Shown in pieces: positions 18,501 to 24,794 of a stretch of 64,000 nt of DNA. Every line of letters starts with the position of its first letter. The first letter of the stretch is position 1. Origin of the DNA: Spirochaetaceae bacterium (lineage in GTDB: Bacteria; Spirochaetota; Spirochaetia; SZUA-6; Bin103); contig JAPPNY010000147.1 of assembly GCA_028818385.1 (NCBI GenBank), positions 1-64,000 of the forward strand, in the 5' to 3' direction. Under the pieces are notes generated by a model. The model worked only from the letters and a program-made list of their open reading frames with translations. It was not told where the DNA came from and ran no database searches. Both the position numbers and the translations under genes were made by a program.

Positions 18501-19459
18501 CGCAGGCGCGCGGCCCGATCAACGCCACCTTCGGCGTCACCGCCTCGGCCACCTATAACGCCGTGCTGCAGGTCACCGGCACCCACATCCCGCGCAACGC
18601 CGGCTGCTACCGGCCGATCACGATCATCGCGCCGCCCGGCTCGATCGTGAACGTGCGCTACCCGGGGCCGTCGGTGGGCGGCAACACCGAGACCCAGCCC
18701 CGCATCGTCGGCGCGATCCTGCGCGCGCTGGCCGCGGCCGTCCCGGAACGGACCATGTCCTCCGAGGGCGCCACCTCCTGTAACTTCCTGTTCGGCGGGG
18801 TACACCCGGGCACCGGCGAGTACTACGCCCACTACCACTTCGAGGCGAGCGGCTGGGGCGGCCGGTCGGCCACCGACGGCAACAGCGCCCAGAACCACAT
18901 CCACGGCAACTGCCGCAACACGCCGGTGGAGATCTTCGAGAGCCTGTTCCCGTTCCGGGTGCTCTCCTACGGCCTGAACCGCGACTCCGGCGGCGCCGGG
19001 CGCAGGCGAGGCGGCCTCGGCACCCGCCGCGACCTGCAGGTGACCGGCGGGGAGGTCACGGTGAGCATGATGATGGACCACGTGAAGAGCGGCGCCCTGG
19101 GGCTGTTCGGCGGCGCCACCGGCGGCTTGAGCGGCGTGTGGGTGCGGCGAGCCGGCGAGCGCAAGCTCCTGACCTTTCCGCAGGCTTTCGGCGTCGTCAG
19201 CCCCTCCAAGTTCGCGGACGTCGCGGTGCGGGAGGGCGACCGGATCCGCATCGATTCCGCCGGCGGCGCCGGCTACGGGGACCCGTCCGAGCGGGACGCC
19301 GAGCTGGTGCTCGCCGACGTACGCGAAGCGTTCGTGTCGGCCGAGGCCGCGGCGCACGAGTATGGCGTGGCGATCCGCATGGGGCCCGACGGGTTGCCCG
19401 CGGTCGATGAGACGGAGACCGCGCGCCTGCGGGCCGCGGACCGGCAGGGCGCGGGCTGA
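15572..19459 (+). CDS. fused hydantoinase A/B (5-oxoprolinase-type, HyuA-HyuB)
   Basis: A 1,295-residue fusion. Residues 1 to about 690 are HyuA: the N-terminal MGIDTGGTFTDLVAVDTDG and FDMGGTSTDVALV are the two ASKHA-type ATP-binding motifs. Residues from about 705 are HyuB, starting DPVTLAIIDNRLANITREMG and including the FAPGDVVIHNDPYRAGCHLPEH metal-site region. Most bacteria encode the halves separately; the single-chain form resembles eukaryotic 5-oxoprolinase. The expected reaction is ATP-dependent opening of a cyclic amide such as 5-oxoproline or N-methylhydantoin. ATG 15572 with GGAG upstream is used; GTG 15551 is possible. The stop overlaps the next gene by one base. Confidence 0.9.
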   Translation: MAYRMGIDTGGTFTDLVAVDTDGRGLLHIAKVPSTPAQPGRAVFDALARSGVPAEELSLLVLGTTLGINAVLERRGARVLYLTTDGFQDVPFIQRIDKKDPYDLQWQKPVPFVARRDCIGVRERVAAGGDVLAELTGDEMERVAGLVAERLAEHGGAPARGAALAVNLLFSYVNPEHERRLAEFLRRRFPDLPVSAACTIAPMWREYERGSTAILDAYLRPRMSGWIEELEQGLGERRFGGALTIMKSNGGQVAAAAARELPAHTMLSGLAGGVIGGRYFGEQAGHRDLITFDMGGTSTDVALVLGGQISYTTGYEVDFSLPVSAPSVDLRTVGAGGGSIAWIDAGGMLRVGPQSAGATPGPVCYGQGGEQVTVTDANLVLGRIDPGSFLGGEMRLDAAAARHAMEELGGALDMSTEETATAIVDLVNEQMADAIRVLTVERGIDPRRFALVAFGGAGPLHGAAVAAALGMREMIVPPHPGLTSAFGALAADVRVDRRATRFHRSDLAEAAEIDATLKRLQREAVAEAHEQGCAGEPVVQRSISMRYAGQNYEQDVPVPPGPVDDDAFKALLDDFGEAHRRFYGHHFPGEVVEIIHFNVTALGATATPALPELAPGSPPEPRERHAVRIGASTHPACPVYRRDALPAACTLTGPLIVEELDSTTLVPAGHTLSVPPNGIFRVALPKGEAAASTVDAAGTTAEAAALDPVTLAIIDNRLANITREMGTAMMQAAYSPIFSESKDFSCAVFDAEAELVGQGEFCPAQLGAMTHTVRWTVREIGADNFAPGDVVIHNDPYRAGCHLPEHLLLKPVFDGEELRLFVAVIGHVAEIGAMVVGSFASNATEVFQEGLRLPPVKLMSRGEHNRDIWRIVMANHRTPRATWGDFHAMMGALNVGERRCHELFARYGAATVLAATRQLIAYSERLMRAEIAAIPDGEYEAEEVLEDDGITDDPYVIRVTVVVRDGGVLVDFTRSDPQARGPINATFGVTASATYNAVLQVTGTHIPRNAGCYRPITIIAPPGSIVNVRYPGPSVGGNTETQPRIVGAILRALAAAVPERTMSSEGATSCNFLFGGVHPGTGEYYAHYHFEASGWGGRSATDGNSAQNHIHGNCRNTPVEIFESLFPFRVLSYGLNRDSGGAGRRRGGLGTRRDLQVTGGEVTVSMMMDHVKSGALGLFGGATGGLSGVWVRRAGERKLLTFPQAFGVVSPSKFADVAVREGDRIRIDSAGGAGYGDPSERDAELVLADVREAFVSAEAAAHEYGVAIRMGPDGLPAVDETETARLRAADRQGAG

Positions 19460-20241
19460 TGGCGGCCGCCCCCGCAGCCGGTGGCCGGCTGGCCGGCCGG
19501 ACCGCGCTGATCACCGGCGCCGGAAGCGGCATGGGCCGGAGCGCCGCGGAGCTGTTCGCCGCCGAGGGTGCGCACGTCGTGGCCTGCGACCGCGACGCGG
19601 CAGCGGTCGACGCCACCGTGGCCGGTATCCGCGCCGCCGGCGGGTCGGCGCTCGGCGCCGTGGTCGACGTCACCCGCTCCGCGGAGGTGGAGGCCGCCGT
19701 GCAGTCGGCGGTGCGGACGTTCGGCGCGCTGCACGTCCTGTACAACAACGCCGGCGTCTGGCTGCCCGACGACGGCCCGGCCCCGGACCTGGACGAGGCG
19801 GTCTGGGACCGCATCATCGCCGTCAACCTCAAGGGCACCTTCCTGGGCTGCAAGTTCGCGATCCCCCACCTGGTCTCCGCGGGAGGCGGCTCGATCATCA
19901 ACGTCTCCTCGATCTCGGCCCTGCGCGCCGGCAAGGACATCTACGACGCCTACGCGGCCAGCAAGGGCGGCGTCATCGCCTTCACCCGCAGCGTCGCCAG
20001 CACCTGGGGCCCGAAGCGGGTGCGCGCCAACGCCATCTGCCCCGGCTCCATCGACACGCCCATGACCCGCGGCTCATACGAGGACCCGTTCGTGGTGCGC
20101 TTCTGGCGCGAGCGCACCGCGCTCGGCCGAGTGGGCACGGCGGACGAGGTGGCGCAGACCGCCCTGTGGCTGGCCTCGGACGAGTCGTCCTACGTGACCG
20201 GGACCGTCATCGTCGTCGACGGCGGCTACATGACGAGATGA
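19459..20241 (+). CDS. short-chain dehydrogenase/reductase
   Basis: A 260-residue classical SDR. The cofactor loop TGAGSGMG is at 19-26, NNAG at 96-99, and the catalytic Tyr165 and Lys169 lie in YAASK, with Ser150-151 in INVSS. The C-terminal half has the usual RVRANAICPGSIDTPM segment and ends in VTGTVIVVDGGYM. Asp44 in CDRD after the second strand suggests NAD rather than NADP. It overlaps the hydantoinase stop by one base and the second SDR gene by four bases, so it works in the same pathway, probably oxidising a hydroxy intermediate; the substrate is unknown. Confidence 0.9.
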   Translation: MAAAPAAGGRLAGRTALITGAGSGMGRSAAELFAAEGAHVVACDRDAAAVDATVAGIRAAGGSALGAVVDVTRSAEVEAAVQSAVRTFGALHVLYNNAGVWLPDDGPAPDLDEAVWDRIIAVNLKGTFLGCKFAIPHLVSAGGGSIINVSSISALRAGKDIYDAYAASKGGVIAFTRSVASTWGPKRVRANAICPGSIDTPMTRGSYEDPFVVRFWRERTALGRVGTADEVAQTALWLASDESSYVTGTVIVVDGGYMTR

Positions 20242-21011
20242 GCGCGCAGTGTCTGGACGGCAAGACCGCGATCGTGACCGGCGGCGGCGTGGGCATCGGC
20301 CGCGGCATCAGCGAGCGCCTGGCAGACGAAGGCGCCCGGGTGGTGATCGCCCAGCGGCGGCTCGACAAGGCGCAGGAGGCGGCCGCGGCGATCGCCGACA
20401 GCGGCGGTCAAGCGCTGGCCGTGCGGAGCGACGTGACCGATCGCGCCGAGGTCGACGCGCTGGTGCGCTCGGCGCTCGACTGGACCGGCGGACTGGACAT
20501 CCTGGTCAACAACGCCGGCCGTTCCGGAAGGGCCAAGTTCAGCTCCTTCATGGAGATGGGCGAGGATCTCTGGGACGACGTCCTGGACGCCAATCTCAAG
20601 GGCGTCTTCCTGGCCAGCCAGGCGGCAGCGCGCCACATGATCGAGCGCGGCACGGGCCGGATCATCCACATCTCCTCGGTCATGGGCCTGATCGGCGAGG
20701 AGTTCGCCGCCGCCTACTGCGCCGCCAAGGCCGGGGTGATCGGGCTGACGAAGGTCATGGCCCTGGAGCTCGCCCGCCATGACATCAAGGTCAACTGTAT
20801 CGCCCCCGGATTCATCAAGACGGAGACCGTGCAACCCATCATCGACCTGATGGAAAGCCCTGAGAGCCCCTACACTTACACCCGCACGACGCCCCTCGGC
20901 CCCGGTACGCCTTCCGACGTCGGCGCCCTGGTCGTCTTCCTGGCATCCGACGAGGGACGCTTCTTCACCGGCTCCACCCTCACCCCCGACGGCGGCCTCC
21001 TCGCCTACTGA
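20238..21011 (+). CDS. short-chain dehydrogenase/reductase (FabG-like)
   Basis: A 257-residue classical SDR. TGGGVGIG is at 14-21, NNAG at 91-94, and the triad is Ser147, Tyr160 and Lys164 with the standard 13-residue Ser-Tyr spacing. The frame is open well upstream, but the ATG at 20238 overlapping the previous stop (ATGA) is the natural start. Gln39-Arg40 after the second strand may favour NADP, unlike its neighbour. It is the last gene of the hydantoinase operon; the next gene set has its own operator-like repeat. Confidence 0.9.
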   Translation: MSAQCLDGKTAIVTGGGVGIGRGISERLADEGARVVIAQRRLDKAQEAAAAIADSGGQALAVRSDVTDRAEVDALVRSALDWTGGLDILVNNAGRSGRAKFSSFMEMGEDLWDDVLDANLKGVFLASQAAARHMIERGTGRIIHISSVMGLIGEEFAAAYCAAKAGVIGLTKVMALELARHDIKVNCIAPGFIKTETVQPIIDLMESPESPYTYTRTTPLGPGTPSDVGALVVFLASDEGRFFTGSTLTPDGGLLAY

Positions 21012-21027
21012 TCGCCCGAATCCATCG

Positions 21028-21063
21028 CAACATTGGAACCGAACCACAAATGTGGCAATGTTG
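21028..21063 (+). promoter_or_regulatory. inverted repeat upstream of the VapBC-like pair, probable operator
   Basis: CAACATT (21028-21034) and AATGTTG (21057-21063) form a 7-base inverted repeat around a smaller palindrome CACAAATGTG (21045-21054), ending five bases before the antitoxin ATG. This is the usual place for autoregulation of a type II toxin-antitoxin operon. Confidence 0.5.
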
Positions 21064-21067
21064 TCCG

Positions 21068-21334
21068 ATGAAGACCACCATCGACCTACCCGACGGACTC
21101 TACCGGCGTGCAAAGATCCGCGCGGCTGAGCGCGGCACCACGCTGCGCTCACTGCTCATGGAGTCACTGGAGGTGTACCTGCTCGAACCGGCGGCGCCTG
21201 GTCCGGAGCTTCCGCAACGCGACCGCATCCGCACCGACGAGCGCGGGTGGCCGATTCTCCAACGGGCACCCGACGACACCCGAGTGATCACCGACGACTT
21301 CATCAACCACCTCCGGGAAGAGGAAGGGGTGTAG
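21068..21334 (+). CDS. VapB-like antitoxin
   Basis: An 88-residue protein. The N-terminal MKTTIDLPDGLYRRAKIRAAERG is the ribbon-helix-helix DNA-binding pattern of VapB-type antitoxins, followed by a helix (LRSLLMESLEVYLL) and an acidic C-terminal tail ending in INHLREEEGV that would wrap the toxin. The ATG at 21068 is used instead of an upstream ATG because it opens the RHH strand directly and follows the inverted repeat. The PIN toxin gene starts seven bases downstream. Confidence 0.85.
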   Translation: MKTTIDLPDGLYRRAKIRAAERGTTLRSLLMESLEVYLLEPAAPGPELPQRDRIRTDERGWPILQRAPDDTRVITDDFINHLREEEGV

Positions 21335-21340
21335 GCAGTC

Positions 21341-21778
21341 GTGCCGTTCCTTCTGGATGTGAGCGTCCTGATCGCACGGATCGACCCACGGCACGAGCAC
21401 CACGAGCGGGTCGCCCGCTGGGAACGCGACAACGCGTCGGAACATCTCGTGACATGCCCGCTCACGCAGAACGGGTTCCTCAGGATCTATGGCCATCCGC
21501 GATACCCCGGCGGGCCGGGCTCGCCCGGCGAAGCGATGGTCGAGTTGCGCCACCTGCTCAGCCTGCGAACCCATCGCTTCATCTCCGATTCCCTCTCGCT
21601 GTCGGATGCTCGGGTGTTCAGGTCGCTGGCCGGGGTCACCCCGAAACAGCTCACCGACGTCTATCTGCTCGGTCTGGCGGCCAGCGAAGGCATCGACTTC
21701 GCCACCATGGACTCCCGGATTCACCCTGAAGCCGTCGTTCGCGGAAGGGAAAGGCTCCACGTAATTCCAAAGCCCTGA
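21341..21778 (+). CDS. VapC-like PIN-domain toxin
   Basis: A 145-residue PIN ribonuclease starting at GTG. Acidic residues at expected metal positions are Asp6 in FLLDVSVL, Asp106 in TDVYLLGLA and Asp124 in ATMDSRI. The usual glutamate of the family motif TENG is glutamine here (Gln43 in LTQNGFLR), so one metal ligand may be missing or moved. The arrangement with the VapB-like gene is standard. Its function would be cleavage of tRNA or rRNA when the antitoxin is degraded; activity is uncertain because of the Glu to Gln change. Confidence 0.82.
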   Translation: MPFLLDVSVLIARIDPRHEHHERVARWERDNASEHLVTCPLTQNGFLRIYGHPRYPGGPGSPGEAMVELRHLLSLRTHRFISDSLSLSDARVFRSLAGVTPKQLTDVYLLGLAASEGIDFATMDSRIHPEAVVRGRERLHVIPKP

Positions 21779-21819
21779 GGCTTCTTGCCACCGCAACCGG
21801 GGGGCGCTACGGTGGTCAC

Positions 21820-23472
21820 GTGGCCGTTGACGGTCGCGGCCAACCCCTCTGCTCAATAATCGGGTGGTTGAGCGTGCTCTGCGTCGTCTTGGCCGGTTGC
21901 GGCGATCGCGCGGCACTTCGGGACGCCGCGGAGAACGCCGAGGACACCCGGGCGTATAGGATCGAGTGGTACGCGGGAAGCGTCGAATCGGCATTCGAGC
22001 TAGCGCGATCGCAGGGTACGCCGGTGCTGTTCCACTGGTGCGCGGACTGGTGTCCGCCCTGTAGCACCCTCAAGACCACGGTATTCAACCGCCGGGAGTT
22101 CATCGAGCGGACACGGCTGTTTGTCCCGGTACGCGTCGACGGGGACGAAACCGGCGCGCAGAAGCTGGGGGAACGGCTCGAAGTCGTGGGATATCCCACC
22201 ACGATCGTGTTCTCCCCGGATGGCCAGGAGATCACACGCGTTCCGCTCGGGCTGGACCTCACGCGCCACGTGAAGGCGTTGAACATTGCACTTGAGGCCA
22301 TCCGGCCGGTTGCAGCAGCTTACGATGCTGCGTTGAATGGCGCCGCGACCAGTGCCGACTATCGCCTGCTGGCGTACTACTCATGGGCACAGGACCACGA
22401 AAAGCTCGTGTCCAAGGAGCAACTGCCGAACGCGCTGAGGCACCTGCACGGCCGCATTCCCGAAGAGCTCGCGGTGGAGCGAGCGCTCCTGTTCGGTCAC
22501 TACCTGAACGCGTACATGAGCGTGGTGAGCGAGAATGAAGTGAACCCGACGCTGCCCGCGGAGGAACGCCCGGCGGCACAGCAGCGGATGCTCGAAGTCC
22601 TCCAGGATCCCGCCCTGGCCGCGGCCGTTCAAAACGACATCATGTACGGGGCCTGTTGGCTGCTGCCGATGATCGCGCAGCCGGATGACGTCGGGCGAAC
22701 GGACCTGGAGCGTGCGTGGGAAGCCGCGATCGAGCGTATCCGCAACGACCCCGAGACTTCTCCAGCCGATCGCGTCGGCACGTACCTCGGAGAGATCTGC
22801 CTCGCCAGCGTCCGGCAACCCGAGAAATCGCTGCCGGCCTCACTCGTACGGGAGGCGCGCGGAGCGGTGTTGACCGCCGCGCGAGACACCGTTGACCCCC
22901 ATCCCCGGCTCGCTCTGTTCGGTAGTGCCTCGTTGGTGCTGGCGGCGGTGGGCACCACCGGTCAGATCTGGGGTTACGTCCTCGATGAGGTCGAAGACTC
23001 GCATGCTCCCGACTACGTCATGTCCGTCCTGGCTGCACTCTTTGAAAGCATGGATGCTGACGAAGAGGCGAGCGATGGGAAGAGCCATACCGCCGATGTG
23101 GCGCTGGACTGGCGACAACGGGCGTGGAAGGCTGCGACCGGACCTGCCACCCGATTCGGCCTTGGCACAAGATACGTGCGGTCGTTGCTATCGCTGGCGC
23201 CTCACCGCTCGCGTCCCATCGAGCGGATAACGGTCAAGGTATTCCGGGAACTGCGCGGCGAACCGGACGCGTTCTTTCACAGCGTCACAGATTCGATGGA
23301 ACGCCTGGAAACCGCGCTGCATGAGTGGAACGCCGACGGCGTACACAACGACAGCCTGGCGACGATACGCGCCGAGGTCCTGAAGGTCTGCGCGACGATT
23401 CCGGCGGGCAACCAGTCCCGCACCAACTGCGAAGCCTTCCTCGCCTCGCACGACGGCGACGCAGCGCCTTGA
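21820..23472 (+). CDS. thioredoxin-fold lipoprotein
   Basis: A 550-residue exported protein starting at GTG. Residues 1-27 are a lipoprotein signal ending LAGC. Residues about 48-165 form a thioredoxin-like domain with the redox motif WCPPC (Cys78 and Cys81), TLKTTVFN after it, and the cis-proline in VVGYPTTIVF. This resembles DsbD-gamma or thioredoxin_7 domains. The remaining 380 residues are helical with no family I can name, perhaps repeat-like. It should act in the periplasm as a disulfide reductase or isomerase. It sits alone between the VapBC pair and the ATPase remnant. Confidence 0.78.
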   Translation: MAVDGRGQPLCSIIGWLSVLCVVLAGCGDRAALRDAAENAEDTRAYRIEWYAGSVESAFELARSQGTPVLFHWCADWCPPCSTLKTTVFNRREFIERTRLFVPVRVDGDETGAQKLGERLEVVGYPTTIVFSPDGQEITRVPLGLDLTRHVKALNIALEAIRPVAAAYDAALNGAATSADYRLLAYYSWAQDHEKLVSKEQLPNALRHLHGRIPEELAVERALLFGHYLNAYMSVVSENEVNPTLPAEERPAAQQRMLEVLQDPALAAAVQNDIMYGACWLLPMIAQPDDVGRTDLERAWEAAIERIRNDPETSPADRVGTYLGEICLASVRQPEKSLPASLVREARGAVLTAARDTVDPHPRLALFGSASLVLAAVGTTGQIWGYVLDEVEDSHAPDYVMSVLAALFESMDADEEASDGKSHTADVALDWRQRAWKAATGPATRFGLGTRYVRSLLSLAPHRSRPIERITVKVFRELRGEPDAFFHSVTDSMERLETALHEWNADGVHNDSLATIRAEVLKVCATIPAGNQSRTNCEAFLASHDGDAAP

Positions 23473-23532
23473 GTGGCTCGCTCCTTGCCGCCTCGCTTAG
23501 GACATCCGACAGACTTCCGGGTTGACGTGCGC

Positions 23533-23774
23533 ATGTTCAACACGGAAGGCCCGTCGTAGCGGAACGCCACTATCCCACCGCTGGAACGGCTCGATCTCGG
23601 CGAAGTCCTCGACTTGGTGCGGGACATACGGTACTCGCTGCACGCCCCGCGCCAGACGGGGAAACCTCCGTCACTCCGGGCGCTGCGGGATCTGCTGAAC
23701 AGCGGCGACGCCGGCGACTTCCGGTGCGTGCACGTGAACGTCGAGGCTGCCCAGGCGGCTCGCGAAGACGCTGG
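23533..23774 (+). pseudogene. remnant of an AAA-type ATP-binding protein
   Basis: One frame reads MFNTEGP, then a stop, then IPPLERLDLGEVLDLVRDIRY, followed by LHAPRQTGK and HVNVEAAQAARED. This matches the first 80 residues of a widespread AAA-type ATPase family whose N-terminus reads like IPPLERVDLxEVLxLI and LHAPRQTGKT. The TAG at codon 9, Pro in place of Thr after the Walker A lysine, and loss of everything after position 80 show decay. It abuts the 3' end of the CRISPR interference operon, a typical place for mobile or defence gene debris. Confidence 0.7.
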
Positions 23775-23819
23775 CCGCACATCACCGTCTGGGGCTTGTG
23801 ATCCGTCACGGCCAACCGA

Positions 23820-24794
23820 CTATTCGTCTGGAATCGATTCGGCTCTCGTGAAGTTCATGAACTTCCCCGATGAAATCCGACGCGCGCGACGGCGCTCGAA
23901 GATACTGAGTGCGGCTCGTGTGCTAGCATCATCAAGTCTCTGATGCCCCAGGAGAGAACGAATCGTTGCAAGGCTAATCGACTCTCGCCAGATCGGCCAC
24001 GTAAAGACGAAACTCCCGTCGACAACACGACTCCCCCCGATTACGTCCAGCCGAGCGACTCCTCCGCGGTTTCGAGGGACCACGGTCAGAACCGACAGAC
24101 CCACGGCAGCGAGCCGGTTTGCACCATGTTGGGTCGTTTCCTTGGTCTTGGAATCAGTCGGATCGGTAGCACGCAGCGCGTAGCGTACGTCTTCGTGTGG
24201 GTCCCATCGGAACGAACGTGTAGCGTCCGGCCGGGTCCAGGGTACGAACAAAGCCTCGCACAAGCACTCCACCTCCGTGATCGCAGACTTCCTCCCGTTG
24301 ACGCGCCGGAGGGGTGGCGTCGTCTCCTGTGGAACCGAACTCAGCCGCTCCAGAAAGTGCTGGTGACCTTGACCAAACAGCAAGCACAACGGAGTTGGCT
24401 CGACTTCCTCGGCTTTGTTCCGCTCCCGGACAGCCGCGTCGCTGACCAGGGCAGCCCACAGGTCCGCGGTGTACTGGTCGGCATGGGCGGCAGCGACTAG
24501 CTTCTCCGCGGTTTCTTCCCGGGACAGCTTGAGGTCTCTGAATGGCTCGAAGTCATGCCGACGGGCCAACTCCGTCAAGCCGGAAGCGACCGCCGTAGTG
24601 ACTGTCTCTTTGGTGAGCGTGTCCGACAGCGTCAGCACCGGGCGCACGGGCGGCTCATCGACTGTCCAGCCAACCCGTGGCCGCCACGCGGGATGCACCT
24701 CCTCAAGCGCCCGAAGAAGACCAAGCAACGCCAGGAAGGCGAGCAGATTGTCAGGCTCCAGCCCATCCAAGCGATGCTTCGTAGTCGGATTCAT
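23820..24794 (-). CDS. type I-G (I-U) Cascade large-subunit-like protein, Cas8u2/GSU0052-like
   Basis: A 324-residue protein read from the ATG at 24794, which overlaps the cas3 stop by one base (TGATG). The start LDGLEPDNLLAFLALLGLLR is the recognisable hallmark of the short GSU0052-type gene of these systems, where it lies next to cas3 and csb1/csb2. No catalytic motif is visible. By position it would be the large or accessory Cascade subunit that helps recognise the PAM and recruit Cas3. It is the last gene of the interference operon. Assignment rests on context and the N-terminal pattern, so it is less sure than its neighbours. Confidence 0.72.
   Translation of the reverse strand: MNPTTKHRLDGLEPDNLLAFLALLGLLRALEEVHPAWRPRVGWTVDEPPVRPVLTLSDTLTKETVTTAVASGLTELARRHDFEPFRDLKLSREETAEKLVAAAHADQYTADLWAALVSDAAVRERNKAEEVEPTPLCLLFGQGHQHFLERLSSVPQETTPPLRRVNGRKSAITEVECLCEALFVPWTRPDATRSFRWDPHEDVRYALRATDPTDSKTKETTQHGANRLAAVGLSVLTVVPRNRGGVARLDVIGGSRVVDGSFVFTWPIWRESISLATIRSLLGHQRLDDASTRAALSIFERRRARRISSGKFMNFTRAESIPDE

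Noticed and set aside
15497..19357. Minus-strand open frame of 1,286 codons opposite the hydantoinase gene
   Set aside because: Pure shadow of the codon bias of hyuAB; no domain and no ribosome site.
23820..24794. Assigning this gene as Csx17, the long large subunit of some I-U systems
   Set aside because: At 324 residues it is far shorter than Csx17; the N-terminal pattern and position fit the short GSU0052/Cas8u2 type better.
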